The notes under the pieces are model-generated. The model worked only from the letters and a program-made list of their open reading frames with translations, was not told the origin of the DNA and did no database searches. The translations under genes were made by a program, and so were the position numbers. Shown piece after piece: positions 44,662-54,082 of a stretch of DNA of 54,082 nucleotides (position 1 is its first letter; every line of letters starts with the position of its first letter). Origin of the DNA: Candidatus Manganitrophaceae bacterium (GTDB lineage Bacteria > Nitrospirota > Nitrospiria > SBBL01 > JAADHI01); NCBI GenBank assembly GCA_013151935.1, contig JAADHI010000023.1, positions 1-54,082 of the forward strand, in the 5' to 3' direction.

Positions 44662-45738
44662 ATGTTTGTTGATCTGGAAACCTCCTTCCTCAACAAGCTG
44701 AAGGAGATCGAAAAAAAGCACAGCGACCTCACGCTGATGCTTTCTGACCCTAAAATTCTCTCTAATGCAACAGAACAGATTCGCATTGCAAAAGAGCGAG
44801 CCGAACACGACGAAACCATCGATCTCTACGCGGTCTACAAAACCCTCAGATCCGAAATCACCGATGCAGACGAAATGCGTCAAGACGAGGATGCCGATCC
44901 CGATTTCAAAGCACTCGCCGAAGCCGAGTGGCAGGAACTCACAGAGAAGCAAGAAAAAGTCATCACCACTCTGAAATCGCTTTTGCGTCCCAAAAGCCCC
45001 TACGAGAACCGAAACCTTTTCCTTGAAATTCGTGCAGGCACAGGTGGAGATGAAGCAGCCCTTTTTGTTGGAGATCTCATGCGTATGTACACAAAATATG
45101 CTGAGCTTCAGTCTTGGAAGGTCGAAATCATCAACACCAGTGAAACCGGGATTGGTGGATTTAAAGAGGTCATTCTTTCCGTCATCGGGAAAGGGGCTTA
45201 TCGTCATCTGCAATATGAAAGTGGTGTACATCGTGTGCAGCGTGTACCAAAAACTGAAGCCAGTGGTCGTGTGCATACCTCAACCATCACCGTTGCCGTG
45301 ATTGTCGAAGCCGAAGAAGTGGATGTCGAAATCAATCAGGCCGACCTCCGCGTGGATACCTACTGTGCCTCAGGCCCGGGCGGGCAGGGCGTCAATACCA
45401 CTTATTCTGCCGTTCGCATCACACACATCCCGACCGGCGTTGTGGTGACCTGTCAGGACGAGCGCTCTCAAATCAAAAATAAAGCCCGCGCCATGCGTGT
45501 ACTGCGCTCTCGCATTTTAGAAGAAGAAATGGCGCGTCAAAATGCAGAAATTGCAGAAGACCGTCGCTCCAAAGTCGGCACCGGAGGCCGAAGTGAAAAA
45601 ATCCGAACCTATAATTTCAAGGAAAACCGGGTAACGGATCACCGCATCAACCTCTCCCTTTATCAACTCGAAAAAATACTTGAAGGGGAAATTAACCCGA
45701 TGATTGATGCCGTGGTTGCCGAGGGAGAGATGGTTTAA
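44662..45738 (+). CDS. prfA: Peptide chain release factor 1
   Basis: A 358-aa protein that reads UAA and UAG. The stop-codon motif of the PxT type is in VQRVPKTEASGR. The GGQ motif is in ASGPGGQGVNTTYSAVR; its glutamine is the PrmC methylation target. Length equals typical RF1 (about 360). AAAGG precedes the ATG. The stop and the prmC start share one base (TAATG). Confidence 0.96.
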   Translation: MFVDLETSFLNKLKEIEKKHSDLTLMLSDPKILSNATEQIRIAKERAEHDETIDLYAVYKTLRSEITDADEMRQDEDADPDFKALAEAEWQELTEKQEKVITTLKSLLRPKSPYENRNLFLEIRAGTGGDEAALFVGDLMRMYTKYAELQSWKVEIINTSETGIGGFKEVILSVIGKGAYRHLQYESGVHRVQRVPKTEASGRVHTSTITVAVIVEAEEVDVEINQADLRVDTYCASGPGGQGVNTTYSAVRITHIPTGVVVTCQDERSQIKNKARAMRVLRSRILEEEMARQNAEIAEDRRSKVGTGGRSEKIRTYNFKENRVTDHRINLSLYQLEKILEGEINPMIDAVVAEGEMV

Positions 45739-46667
45739 TGCAAGCGGTGCTTACGGCAGAGAAACGCGCTTGCATTTCCGATTTACTGGAAGTCGGTGCA
45801 ACCTTTCTTGAGGCCCACCAGATTGAGGCAGCACGACTTGAAACCGAACATTTGCTTGCCGCACGTCTGAATGGCGACCGACTGAAGCTCTTTCTTGATG
45901 CTGAAAATATCGTTTCTGAAACCTGTCGTAATGGCTTTTTAGAAGACCTCGCACGTCGCGCCGAACACGAACCCCTTCAATATATTATTGGCGAAGTTGA
46001 ATTTTATGGTTTGCCCTTTTGTGTTTCAAAAGACGTGTTTATCCCGCGCCCCGAAACAGAACTCATTGTTGAAGAAGCGCAGAAGCTTTCCACACCCCCT
46101 GCAAAAATCTTAGATCTCTGCACAGGCAGTGGCGCATTGGCCGTTGCACTGGCCGTCTCTTTTAAAGATTCAGCCGTCACTGCAACGGAACTATCGAAGA
46201 ATGCCTTGAAGATTGCACAACAGAACGCCGAAAAAAATCACTGTTTATCACAAATCACTTTTTTGCAAGGCGATCTGCTTGATCCCCTCAAAAAAAAGGG
46301 GCTTGATGCGAGTGGATTTGATCTAATCGTTTCAAACCCACCCTATATTGCAGAAGCAGATCGAGACACGCTACCGCCCGAAGTACGAGATTATGAACCC
46401 GCTTTGGCCCTCTTCGCCGAAGATGAAGGTCGTGCTTTTTATCGCCGAATTTTATTTGAAGCCCCGGATTTTTTGAATGATGACGGCGTGATCTTGCTCG
46501 AACTCGGCCACAAACAATCCCAATGGCTACGTCACTTTATCAAAGATGAAATCAATTCCTCGGATAAAAAAGTACACCTTTCTTTTCTGACTGACTGGGC
46601 CGGCATTGAACGCATCGCGCGCATTGTTTTTGAAAGCGCTTCCTTGAAGAACACTGTTTATGGATAA
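45738..46667 (+). CDS. prmC: Release factor glutamine methyltransferase
   Basis: A 309-aa SAM-dependent enzyme that N5-methylates the GGQ glutamine of RF1 and RF2. The SAM-binding motif ILDLCTGSGALAVALA and the catalytic NPPY (LIVSNPPYIAEAD) are visible, and the N-terminal helical bundle is the release-factor-binding domain. It overlaps prfA by one base and murA by 8 bases, so the block is translationally coupled. Confidence 0.96.
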   Translation: MQAVLTAEKRACISDLLEVGATFLEAHQIEAARLETEHLLAARLNGDRLKLFLDAENIVSETCRNGFLEDLARRAEHEPLQYIIGEVEFYGLPFCVSKDVFIPRPETELIVEEAQKLSTPPAKILDLCTGSGALAVALAVSFKDSAVTATELSKNALKIAQQNAEKNHCLSQITFLQGDLLDPLKKKGLDASGFDLIVSNPPYIAEADRDTLPPEVRDYEPALALFAEDEGRAFYRRILFEAPDFLNDDGVILLELGHKQSQWLRHFIKDEINSSDKKVHLSFLTDWAGIERIARIVFESASLKNTVYG

Positions 46668-47916
46668 AATCCTCATTCAAGGCGGCATCGCCCTCGCCGG
46701 AGAAGTGCATATCAGTGGGGCAAAAAATGCAGCGCTCCCTATTCTTGCGGCCACCCTGCTTTCTTCCGAAATACATCGTCTTAAGAATGTCCCTCGTCTG
46801 GGCGATATTACAACCCTCAAACGTCTGTTAGAGAAAATTGGCGCAGAGATTTCAGAAAAAGACGATTATTGCGAAATTCAGGTCAAACACATTAAAAACA
46901 ACGAAGCCCCCTATTCCTGGGTCAAGACCATGCGGGCAACCATTCTTGTGTTGGGCCCCCTGCTTGCCCGTTGCGGCGAGGCCCATGTTTCACTGCCCGG
47001 AGGATGCGCCATCGGCGCGCGTCCGATTCAATTGCATCTCATGGGACTTGAAAAAATGGGGGCTGAAATTACGATCGAGCATGGCATCATTCATGCGAAG
47101 GCCGCAAAACTAAAAGGCGCAGCCATCTATCTTGAGACCCCGACCGTCACCGGCACCGAAACACTCATGATGGCGGCGGCTTTGGCAGAAGGCACGACCA
47201 CGATTGAAAATGCAGCCTGCGAACCAGAAATCGGTGACCTGGCCCATTTTTTGAATCACTGCGGCGCACAGATTATCGGTGCAGGCACAGATCATATTGT
47301 GATTAACGGCGTTTCGGCTTTGTCCGGTGCATCCTATGAAGTTATGCCCGACCGCATCGAAGCCGGAACCTTTATGCTGGCCGCAGCCATCACCAAAGGC
47401 GATCTCCATCTCAAAAACTGCCGTCCTGCCGACATGATCAGCATCATCGAAAAATGTCGTACCACGGGTTCAGAAATCAGGGTAGAAAAAGATGCGCTTC
47501 GTGTCCTTGGAAAAGAAATCCACGCCGTCGATTTAAAAACCCTGCCCTACCCGGGTTTACCCACAGACATGCAAGCCCAGTTTATGGCCTTGATGAGTGT
47601 TTCAGACGGCGCATCAGTGATCACTGAAACCATTTTTGAGTCACGTTTTAACCACTGCGCGGAACTCCGACGCATGGGTGCGGACATTAGGGTTGAGGGC
47701 AAACATGCCATGATTAAAGGCGTGCCGAGGCTTTCAGCCGCACCCATTATGGCCTCTGATTTACGAGCCAGCGCCTCTCTGATTTTGGCAGGACTTGTCG
47801 CAGAGGGCGAGACCGAAATCCGTCGTATTTATCACCTCGACCGAGGCTATGAAGCGATTGAGCAGAAACTCACCGATGTAGGTGCTGTGATTCAAAGAGT
47901 GAAGGGAAAGGCCTAA
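46660..47916 (+). CDS. murA: UDP-N-acetylglucosamine 1-carboxyvinyltransferase
   Basis: A 418-aa enzyme of the first committed step of peptidoglycan synthesis, transferring enolpyruvate to UDP-GlcNAc. It begins DKILIQGGIALAGEVHISGAKNA with the conserved Lys/Asn pair. The catalytic Cys loop is PGGCAIGARPI, so it should be sensitive to fosfomycin (family knowledge). The start lies inside prmC. The hisG ATG follows its TAA without a gap. Confidence 0.97.
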   Translation: MDKILIQGGIALAGEVHISGAKNAALPILAATLLSSEIHRLKNVPRLGDITTLKRLLEKIGAEISEKDDYCEIQVKHIKNNEAPYSWVKTMRATILVLGPLLARCGEAHVSLPGGCAIGARPIQLHLMGLEKMGAEITIEHGIIHAKAAKLKGAAIYLETPTVTGTETLMMAAALAEGTTTIENAACEPEIGDLAHFLNHCGAQIIGAGTDHIVINGVSALSGASYEVMPDRIEAGTFMLAAAITKGDLHLKNCRPADMISIIEKCRTTGSEIRVEKDALRVLGKEIHAVDLKTLPYPGLPTDMQAQFMALMSVSDGASVITETIFESRFNHCAELRRMGADIRVEGKHAMIKGVPRLSAAPIMASDLRASASLILAGLVAEGETEIRRIYHLDRGYEAIEQKLTDVGAVIQRVKGKA

Positions 47917-48576
47917 ATGTCAAAACCCTTGGTCATGGCTCTTGCAAAGGGACGTTTAATGGAGCTTGCCATGGCATTTTTCAAGGAGATTGGCATTGAA
48001 TCTCCTGAACTCCATTCAGGCAGCCGCAAACTGATGTTTGATGTACCAGGAAAAAACATTAAAATCCTGCTGGTGCGGGCTGTGGATGTGGCGACCTATG
48101 TTGAACATGGCGCCGCAGATATTGGCATTGCCGGAAAAGATTTATTGATGGAACAAATGTGCGATGTGTATGAGCCGATTGACCTGGGTTTTGGTTATTG
48201 CAAAATCATTCTGGCCGAGCCTGTTCCGAAAAATGGCGAAACAGCAGTGCCAAAATCCTATTCGAAACGCCGTATTGCCACAAAATACCCTAACATCACA
48301 GAGCATTATTTTTCTGAAAAAGGCATTCCCATCGAGATTGTGAAACTCTACGGCTCCATCGAACTGGCCCCCTTAGTGGGTTTGGCCGATCAGATTGTAG
48401 ATCTTACTTCCACAGGCGCCACACTGAAAGCCAACAACTTGCGTATCGTGGACGACATTGCAGAATGCACAGCACGTGTTATCGTGAACCGGGCCAGCCT
48501 CAAACTCAAATACCCCGAAGTCAAAAAAATCATTGATGACATTAAAGGTTTATTGCAGCAAGAAGAAGTGCAATGA
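47917..48576 (+). CDS. hisG: ATP phosphoribosyltransferase, short (HisG_S) form
   Basis: A 219-aa catalytic subunit of the first step of histidine synthesis (ATP + PRPP). It begins LVMALAKGRLMELAMAFF; the family signature is in ELAPLVGLADQIVDLTSTGATLKANNL. The length identifies the short form without the C-terminal regulatory domain; such enzymes need HisZ for activity and feedback control, and no hisZ is in the window. The TGA overlaps the ATG of the 36-codon ORF that follows. Confidence 0.96.
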   Translation: MSKPLVMALAKGRLMELAMAFFKEIGIESPELHSGSRKLMFDVPGKNIKILLVRAVDVATYVEHGAADIGIAGKDLLMEQMCDVYEPIDLGFGYCKIILAEPVPKNGETAVPKSYSKRRIATKYPNITEHYFSEKGIPIEIVKLYGSIELAPLVGLADQIVDLTSTGATLKANNLRIVDDIAECTARVIVNRASLKLKYPEVKKIIDDIKGLLQQEEVQ

Positions 48577-48683
48577 AAAAAATTGAAGAATATGCCAAGG
48601 TGATTAACCGCTTTATTTATGAATTTTTATCGCAATATTGTCGTCCTTCCGGGAAGAAAGACAAGGAATCATTCACGCTATGA
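48573..48683 (+). CDS. Putative 36-codon ORF coupled to hisG and hisD
   Basis: The frame starts at an ATG that overlaps the hisG stop (ATGA, 48573-48576) and ends with a TGA that overlaps the hisD ATG (ATGA, 48680-48683). It encodes MKKIEEYAKVINRFIYEF, then 18 more residues rich in Ser, Lys and one Cys. An N-terminal amphipathic helix is likely. Only a weak AAGAAG lies upstream. A chance frame of this length is quite possible, but 4-base overlaps at both ends are typical of coupled genes. A simple ribosome-relay role is an alternative to a functional peptide. Confidence 0.4.
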   Translation: MKKIEEYAKVINRFIYEFLSQYCRPSGKKDKESFTL

Positions 48684-49972
48684 AAACCATTCACTTTGAC
48701 GATCGGCGTTTTCAGTCGGCTTATAAAAAAGTGGTCAACCGCCTCAGTTTGGGCGATGACGGTTTAGATACGCTTGTTCAGGGCATCTTAAAAGATGTAA
48801 AAAAACGGGGTGATCGGGCGGTCATCGAATACACGGATCAATTTGACCGGATCAAACTAAAACCGTCTGAACTGCGTGTGACAAAAGAAGAAATCAAAGC
48901 CGCTTATACCAAAGCCGACAAAAAGGTCATCGACAGCTTCAAATTTGCCGCAGATCGCATTACCCAATTTCACGAAAAACAAAAACAGAAAAGCTGGTTT
49001 ACCCGCGAAAAAGGTGTCTATCTTGCGCAACGGGTGCATCCCCTCGAAACCGTCGGTCTGTATGTCCCGGGAGGGAAAGCCGCCTACCCCTCTTCTGTAT
49101 TGATGAATGCGATTCCGGCGACCGTTGCGGGCGTACCGCGTCTGGTCATGACCACCCCCATGCCGGAGGGCCATTGCAATCCCTATATTTTAATCGCAGC
49201 AGACTTGGTGGGTGTACATGAAATCTATCGAGTCGGAGGCATCCAAGCCATTGCCGCCTTGGCTTACGGGACAAAAAACATACCCAAAGTAGACAAAATC
49301 GTGGGGCCGGGCAATAAATATGTCGCGGCTGCAAAACGTCTTGTTTACGGACAAGTTGATATCGACATGATCGCAGGACCAAGCGAACTCTTGATTATTG
49401 CTGATGAGAAAGCGAACCCGGCTTATTTGGCCTCTGATTTAATTTCACAGGCTGAGCACGATGAAGAAGCCGTAGTCATCTTTCTTGCCACTTCTGCGGA
49501 TCTCGTCGAAAAGGTCAAAGAACACATGACGGCCCAACTGAAAGTCCTGCCTCGGAAAAAAATCGCCCAAACGGCTTTGAAAAAATACGGCGTGGCTTTT
49601 GTGGTGCCGGACTTAGAGACCGCCATCGAGATGTCAAACGCCATCGCCCCGGAGCATCTTTCCGTTTTTACGGAAAAACCCTTTCAATGGGTAAAAAAAT
49701 TGACCAAGGCCGGATCAATCTTTTTAGGCGAAGACACCCCGCAGTCTTTGGGCGATTATATCGCAGGGCCAAATCACGTGCTACCCACCGGTGGCACGGC
49801 GCGTTTTTTCTCGCCTCTGTCGGTCGACGATTATGTCAAAAAAAGCAGCGTCATTTCTTATACACGAAAGGCACTCAAGCGCGACGGCGAGCATCTCATC
49901 CGTATCGCCGAAGTGGAAAGTTTAACCGCACACGCCAATATGGTGAGAATCAGACTTGAAGACCATGCGTAA
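48680..49972 (+). CDS. hisD: Histidinol dehydrogenase
   Basis: A 430-aa zinc enzyme of the last two steps of histidine synthesis (histidinol to histidine with NAD). The N-terminal rigid block is [16 protein letters not shown]. Zinc and active-site residues lie in [25 protein letters not shown] and [12 protein letters not shown] start at the ATG at 48680, with AAGGA upstream and a typical family N-terminus; a TTG at 48638 is in frame but adds 14 unrelated residues. The end overlaps hisB. Confidence 0.97.
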   Translation: MKTIHFDDRRFQSAYKKVVNRLSLGDDGLDTLVQGILKDVKKRGDRAVIEYTDQFDRIKLKPSELRVTKEEIKAAYTKADKKVIDSFKFAADRITQFHEKQKQKSWFTREKGVYLAQRVHPLETVGLYVPGGKAAYPSSVLMNAIPATVAGVPRLVMTTPMPEGHCNPYILIAADLVGVHEIYRVGGIQAIAALAYGTKNIPKVDKIVGPGNKYVAAAKRLVYGQVDIDMIAGPSELLIIADEKANPAYLASDLISQAEHDEEAVVIFLATSADLVEKVKEHMTAQLKVLPRKKIAQTALKKYGVAFVVPDLETAIEMSNAIAPEHLSVFTEKPFQWVKKLTKAGSIFLGEDTPQSLGDYIAGPNHVLPTGGTARFFSPLSVDDYVKKSSVISYTRKALKRDGEHLIRIAEVESLTAHANMVRIRLEDHA

Positions 49973-50549
49973 AGCCACCGTAAGCCGGAAAACAAAAGAA
50001 ACCGAAATCACCGTCTCAATCAATTTAGACGGTAGAGGCAACTACAAAATCGACACCCCTTTTCCCTTTTTGAGCCACATGCTCAGTGCCTTTTCTAAAC
50101 ATGGTTTTTTTGATGTAGAAATAAAAGCGAAGGGTGATATCGAAATTGACGAACATCACACCGTCGAAGACTTAGGCATTGTCTTAGGTGAAGTGCTTGC
50201 AAAAGCCTGGGGCGATAAATCAGGTATCCGACGTTTTGGAACCGCTCTGATTCCATTGGATGAAGCGCTTTCAGAAGTCACGGTGGATCTTTCGGGACGC
50301 CCTTTTCTGGTTTACAATGTCAAAAACGCGCGAAAAAAGATTAAAGATTTTGACTGTGGCTTGATTGAACATTTTTTTCGCTCTCTGGTAGATCAGTGCA
50401 AAATCAACCTGCACATCAATCTGCGCTACGGTAAAGACCAACATCACATCCTAGAAACGATTTTTAAAGCTTTTGGCCGGGCATTGGATCAGGCGACGCA
50501 AATCGACCCAAGACAATCCGGTGTTGCATCGACCAAGGGCAGTCTTTGA
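49965..50549 (+). CDS. hisB: Imidazoleglycerol-phosphate dehydratase
   Basis: A 194-aa monofunctional HisB without a phosphatase domain. The manganese-binding motifs are [25 protein letters not shown] and KDQHHILE. The ATG at 49965 lies 8 bases inside the hisD end and gives the typical start ([14 protein letters not shown]). The TGA overlaps the TTG start of hisH. A separate histidinol-phosphate phosphatase must be encoded elsewhere. Confidence 0.96.
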   Translation: MRKATVSRKTKETEITVSINLDGRGNYKIDTPFPFLSHMLSAFSKHGFFDVEIKAKGDIEIDEHHTVEDLGIVLGEVLAKAWGDKSGIRRFGTALIPLDEALSEVTVDLSGRPFLVYNVKNARKKIKDFDCGLIEHFFRSLVDQCKINLHINLRYGKDQHHILETIFKAFGRALDQATQIDPRQSGVASTKGSL

Positions 50550-51151
50550 AAATCGTCATCGTCGATTACGGCTCTGGCAACCTAAGAAGTGTGCAGCGTA
50601 GCTTTGAACGGGCCGGATTTTCATCACAAATTACCCACGACCCCAATATACTTTCCGAAGCGACGCATCTGGTTGTGCCGGGGGTCGGTGCCTTTTCAGA
50701 CTGCATGGACAATCTCGAAAAGCTCCAGTTGTTGGAACCCATCCGCGAATTTATAAAAGCAGACAAACCCTATCTCGGCATGTGTCTCGGTTTGCAGATC
50801 CTCTTTTCAGAAGGCACGGAGTTTGGTTCAAAACCAGGACTTGGCATTTTACCGGGGCAAGTGGTTCGTTTTGCCAAAAATGAGCTGAAAGTCCCGCACA
50901 TGGGCTGGAACCAAATTACGATTCAAAAAGAAATTCCCCAGCTCAAAGGGATTCCAAACGGGACTTATTTTTATTTTGTGCATTCCTACTACGGCACCCC
51001 GGAGAATAAAGAATGCATCGCGACAACAACAGATTATGGCGTGCAATTTCCTTCTGCCATCGCCCAGGGTCGCTTGTTCGCCTGTCAATTTCATCCCGAA
51101 AAAAGCCAAGAGATGGGACGACAACTGCTTAAAAACTTTGCAAATTTATAG
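50546..51151 (+). CDS. hisH: Imidazole glycerol phosphate synthase, glutaminase subunit
   Basis: A 201-aa class I glutamine amidotransferase that feeds ammonia to HisF. The nucleophile Cys is in [10 protein letters not shown], and the His-Glu pair is in CQFHPEKSQ. The start is a TTG (50546) overlapping the hisB stop; the next residues [20 protein letters not shown] are family-typical. Confidence 0.96.
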   Translation: MKIVIVDYGSGNLRSVQRSFERAGFSSQITHDPNILSEATHLVVPGVGAFSDCMDNLEKLQLLEPIREFIKADKPYLGMCLGLQILFSEGTEFGSKPGLGILPGQVVRFAKNELKVPHMGWNQITIQKEIPQLKGIPNGTYFYFVHSYYGTPENKECIATTTDYGVQFPSAIAQGRLFACQFHPEKSQEMGRQLLKNFANL

Positions 51152-51160
51152 AGGTTTGAA

Positions 51161-51886
51161 GTGATTTTAATTCCAGCAATTGACATGAAAGGCGGTCGTT
51201 GTGTGCGTCTGGTGAAAGGCGACCTTGACAATGAAACCGTCTACTCTGATGATCCTGTAAAAATGGCGCAACGCTGGGTGAATGAAGGCGGCGAACGTCT
51301 GCATTTAGTTGATCTTGACGGTGCCGTCGCGGGAAAAGCCATTCATTTCTCCATTATCGAAAAAATTGTGCAGTCTGTATCCATCCCCGTTCAAATCGGT
51401 GGGGGGATTCGCACGCTGGATCAAATCGAACACTATCTCAAAATCGGCATTGCTTCCGTTATTTTGGGCACCGTCGCCCTGAAAAATTCCGCGCTTTTAA
51501 AAGAAGCCTGTGAAAAATTCCCAGGTAAAATCATTGTGGGTTTGGATTCAAGAAAAGGGAAAGTCGCCATTCAAGGCTGGGTCGAAGAATGTGACGAAAC
51601 CGTAACCGAGATGGCGATTAAAATGGAAAGCATCGGAGTGGCCGCTCTCATTTTGACCGACATCGAAAAAGACGGCATGTTGCAAGGCCCCAACTTTAAA
51701 CTCATGGAAGAAGTCGGCCAAGCGGTCAAAATCCCCCTCGTCGCATCAGGAGGGGTCACGACATTGGCGCAAATCGAAAAACTCACAACAATTCCAGGCG
51801 TGAAATCTGCCATCATCGGCAAAGCCTTATACGAAGGGCGAATTGTTTTATCCGAAGCCATCGCCGCCACAAAAGGACAGACCTAA
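51161..51886 (+). CDS. hisA: ProFAR isomerase HisA
   Basis: A 241-aa half-barrel TIM enzyme that isomerises ProFAR to PRFAR. The catalytic aspartates are in [14 protein letters not shown] and [14 protein letters not shown]. The start is a GTG at 51161 with AGAGG upstream. The hisF start follows one base after its stop. Confidence 0.96.
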   Translation: MILIPAIDMKGGRCVRLVKGDLDNETVYSDDPVKMAQRWVNEGGERLHLVDLDGAVAGKAIHFSIIEKIVQSVSIPVQIGGGIRTLDQIEHYLKIGIASVILGTVALKNSALLKEACEKFPGKIIVGLDSRKGKVAIQGWVEECDETVTEMAIKMESIGVAALILTDIEKDGMLQGPNFKLMEEVGQAVKIPLVASGGVTTLAQIEKLTTIPGVKSAIIGKALYEGRIVLSEAIAATKGQT

Positions 51887-51887
51887 A

Positions 51888-52652
51888 ATGCTCGCAAAAC
51901 GCATCATCCCTTGTTTGGATGTCAAAGGGGGACGTGTCGTCAAAGGTGTGAGTTTTGTCAATTTGAAGGATGCGGGTGATCCTGTCGAAGTCGCCAAAAA
52001 TTACGAAGCGCAAGGAGCGGACGAGCTTTGTTTTTTAGACATTACCGCTTCTTCTGACGAGCGGGCCATATTACTCGATATTGTGCGCCACACCGCAGAT
52101 GAAGTTTCCATGCCCCTGACGGTCGGCGGCGGCGTGCGCAAGGTAAAAGATGTACAAATACTTCTCTCGGCCGGTGCGGACAAGGTGGCCATCAATACCG
52201 CAGCGATCACGCGGCCTGAATTTGTACGCGAAGCTTCCCGACAATTTGGCAGTTCCACCATCGTCGTCGCCATCGACGCAAAACGCTCAAAAGACAAAAA
52301 AAACTACTGGGAAATCTACACCCACGGCGGCCGCAACGCGACGGGCATCGACGCCATCGACTGGGCTGCAAAAATGGAAGACTACGGTGCCGGAGAAATC
52401 CTGCTCACCAGCATGGATCAAGACGGACAAACCACGGGCTACGATCTGGAACTCACCCGCGCCGTCTGCGAACGCGTTCACATCCCCGTCATCGCCTCCG
52501 GCGGTGTTGGAACCCTCGAACACCTCTACGAAGGCCTCACAATCGGCAAAGCCGACGCGGCACTCGCGGCTTCAATTTTTCACTATCAGACCTACGCAAT
52601 TCATGAAGCCAAAGACTATCTCGCAAAACGTGGGGTCGCGGTACGGCTTTGA
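51888..52652 (+). CDS. hisF: Imidazole glycerol phosphate synthase, cyclase subunit
   Basis: A 254-aa TIM barrel that makes imidazole glycerol phosphate and AICAR from PRFAR and HisH-derived ammonia. The catalytic aspartates are in [15 protein letters not shown] (Asp11) and [15 protein letters not shown] (Asp130 region). AAGGA precedes the ATG at 51888. It is the last his gene in the window; no hisI/hisE follows. Confidence 0.97.
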   Translation: MLAKRIIPCLDVKGGRVVKGVSFVNLKDAGDPVEVAKNYEAQGADELCFLDITASSDERAILLDIVRHTADEVSMPLTVGGGVRKVKDVQILLSAGADKVAINTAAITRPEFVREASRQFGSSTIVVAIDAKRSKDKKNYWEIYTHGGRNATGIDAIDWAAKMEDYGAGEILLTSMDQDGQTTGYDLELTRAVCERVHIPVIASGGVGTLEHLYEGLTIGKADAALAASIFHYQTYAIHEAKDYLAKRGVAVRL

Positions 52653-52745
52653 TCGCTTACCTTATGATATCCCGCCCTAGATTTTTTGACCAAAACAGGT
52701 TACGATCTTCTGAGTTTTAAATGGTCTTTCAAGGAGAATATTACG

Positions 52746-53009
52746 ATGCGTCTTCATTTTGAAAAATTATCGGGTACCGTCTACCCTGCCTATCTTGTTG
52801 TTGCTGACTATTCCATTGCGCTTGAACCTGAACTGATTGAATCGCTTAAGAAAATCGAGGCTGAAGACAATGAGCCCTTTCTCAAAGGCATCGTACAAAA
52901 GGTGGGCATTAATCGCTATTTACGGGAAATGATCCAAGAAGAAATTGATAAAACAGAAAACCAGGCAGACTTGGTTTTTAAACTCCGCAGTGGACTAAAA
53001 AACCTTTAA
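52746..53009 (+). CDS. Unknown 87-aa cytoplasmic protein
   Basis: A small, acidic, mostly helical protein (HFEKLSGTVYPAYLVVADYS, then repeated Glu/Lys helices ending FKLRSGLKNL). No motif is recognised; there is no signal peptide. AAGGAGA (52731-52737) lies 8 bases before the ATG; an upstream in-frame TTG (52686) has no such site. Its TAA overlaps the stop of the convergent citrate synthase gene by 4 bases. Confidence 0.7.
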   Translation: MRLHFEKLSGTVYPAYLVVADYSIALEPELIESLKKIEAEDNEPFLKGIVQKVGINRYLREMIQEEIDKTENQADLVFKLRSGLKNL

Positions 53010-54082
53010 ACCACTTCTCGCTCACTCAGCGGTACAAAAGGCAGGCCCTTTTCCCCGGTATATTTACACCGGGGACGAATCAGTCGGTTTTGATCGTGCT
53101 GCTCAATCACATGGGCGGCCCAGCCTGTCACACGACTACAGACAAAGAGCGGTGTATAAAGCGGCACGGGCAAATTCAAGAGGTAAAATACTGAGGCTGA
53201 ATAGAAATCGAGATTTGGATAAAAGCCCTTTTCCTCTCTCATGATTTTTTCGATTTGAATGGCGTAGTCATACCATTTTTTTTCGCCTTTTTGTTCTCCT
53301 AAGGCCTTTGAATAAGACTGAATGATATCTGAACGCGCATCTCCCTTTTTTAAAACCCGATGACCAAAACCCATAATACGTTCTTTTTTTGAGAATTTTT
53401 CAGAGAGATATTTTTCCACATCTCCAACACGATCCACCTCAAATAACATCTCCATGACAGCCTCATTTGCCCCGCCGTGTAGCGGCCCTTTGAGTGTCCC
53501 GATACCGCTCACCACAGCCGAGTGCATGTCTGATAATGACGAAGCAGTCACCCGTGCCGCAAAGGTCGATGCATTAAACTCGTGTTCTGCATAAAGAATC
53601 AGAGCGACTTCCAAAGCACGAACACCCAGTTCATCCACTGGATCGTCACACAAAAACTTGAGCAGGTATTCCGCATGGCCTTCGCAAGCTGAAATATCTG
53701 AAGGAAAAACTTGTTTTTTCCCACGCAGTGCGCCCAAAAGCGCCGGCATCTGTGCGGTGAGTCGGATAGCCTTTCTCAAATTGGCATCGTGATCATTTTT
53801 GTCTGCGTCGGGATCTTCCATGCCCAGAATCGAAACGGCAGTTCTTAAGGCATCCATTCGGTTAATCTCCGAGGGGATGTTCTTCAGAAAATCAATCAAA
53901 TGTTCCGGCACAAAACGGGAATGGAAGAGGGTTTCTCTAAAACCCGCCAAGTGACTTGGGTTCGGAAGCACACCCACCAGTAGGAGAAAAGCGACTTCTT
54001 CAAAAGATGCTTTTTCCGCCAAATCCGAGATGGCGTAGCCTCGATATTCAAGTCCACCGCCCACATGATTGACATCGCAGAT
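53006..54082 (-). CDS. Citrate / 2-methylcitrate synthase, N-terminus cut by window edge
   Basis: The visible 358 residues form a type II-like citrate synthase that condenses acetyl-CoA (or propionyl-CoA) with oxaloacetate. The catalytic triad is visible: His in GPLHGGANEAVMEM, His in GFGHRVLKKGDAR and Asp in YPNLDFYSASVF. The frame is open to the last base (CDVNHVGGGLEYRGYAIS), so the start lies beyond 54082. The length fits the short (~370-390 aa) citrate or 2-methylcitrate synthase type; motifs alone do not decide between gltA and prpC. Confidence 0.92.
   Translation of the reverse strand: MCDVNHVGGGLEYRGYAISDLAEKASFEEVAFLLLVGVLPNPSHLAGFRETLFHSRFVPEHLIDFLKNIPSEINRMDALRTAVSILGMEDPDADKNDHDANLRKAIRLTAQMPALLGALRGKKQVFPSDISACEGHAEYLLKFLCDDPVDELGVRALEVALILYAEHEFNASTFAARVTASSLSDMHSAVVSGIGTLKGPLHGGANEAVMEMLFEVDRVGDVEKYLSEKFSKKERIMGFGHRVLKKGDARSDIIQSYSKALGEQKGEKKWYDYAIQIEKIMREEKGFYPNLDFYSASVFYLLNLPVPLYTPLFVCSRVTGWAAHVIEQHDQNRLIRPRCKYTGEKGLPFVPLSEREVV

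Noticed and set aside
44578-45276. Long open frame (232 codons) on the minus strand opposite prfA
   Set aside because: It is fully antisense to a certain gene; the translation has no family features and no ribosome binding site.

Overview
The window is a gene-dense (roughly 46-48% GC by eye) chromosomal segment of a Gram-negative bacterium. Lnt, a lipobox lipoprotein, secreted proteins with signal peptides, a periplasmic-type amidase, RpoS-like and sigma-54-dependent regulators and a complete proteobacterial-type Isc operon all point that way. The run rho-rpmE-prfA-prmC-murA-hisGDBHAF is the order I know from deltaproteobacteria such as Geobacter, so a deltaproteobacterium-like lineage is my best inference; I cannot name a genus. 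I see no rRNA, CRISPR array, phage or transposase gene. The content is mostly housekeeping.

Layout. 1-7.8 kb: a 5'-truncated unknown protein, a four-helix membrane protein, a GIY-YIG protein, an RhlE-type helicase, a large secreted M1-M28-PDZ peptidase fusion and a MetF-like protein. 8-13 kb: a lipoprotein, a structured 660-base intergenic region and a multi-GAF/PAS histidine-kinase-like protein that lacks the phospho-acceptor histidine. 13-18.2 kb: prfB (with a programmed +1 frameshift), lnt and a DUF3105 protein on the minus strand, then tlpA-rnd on the plus strand. 18.2-20 kb: a palindromic MITE-like element and a double-FHA sigma-54 activator. 20-25.7 kb: iscR-iscS-iscU-iscA-hscB-hscA-fdx-iscX. 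25.8-36.5 kb: amidase, truA, a LURP-one-like protein, ald, tRNA-Pro(CGG), acyP, rpoS-like sigma factor, apt, a copper-chaperone-like protein, dnaE and accA. 36.6-42.4 kb: an unknown one-TM protein, a lipoate-ligase-like protein, class I aldolase, and a minus-strand trio (unknown protein, M20 tripeptidase-like, DHH-like unknown). 42.4-52.7 kb: rho, rpmE, then the tightly packed prfA-prmC-murA-hisG-(36-codon ORF)-hisD-hisB-hisH-hisA-hisF block. The end holds an 87-aa unknown protein and a citrate synthase cut by the window edge.

How the genes work together. The isc block is a full Fe-S assembly line (sulfur donor, scaffold, carrier, chaperones, ferredoxin) under its own IscR-like regulator, with a perfect palindrome over the promoter. 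Both class-I release factors are present, plus PrmC, which methylates their GGQ glutamine. The his genes cover the middle of histidine synthesis; hisZ, hisI/hisE, hisC and a His-phosphate phosphatase are not in the window.

Most interesting signals. These are the RF2 frameshift cassette, the hairpin MITE whose ends supply both flanking stop codons, a dispersed ~107-bp repeat family (an inverted pair after prfB and a partial copy after rho), a consensus promoter that makes dnaE exactly leaderless (with short-leader candidates at tlpA, the amidase and ald), an apparent ATC start for rnd, a 36-codon ORF coupled on both sides between hisG and hisD, and a hairpin over the lnt start. All statements come from reading the sequence; no database search was run.
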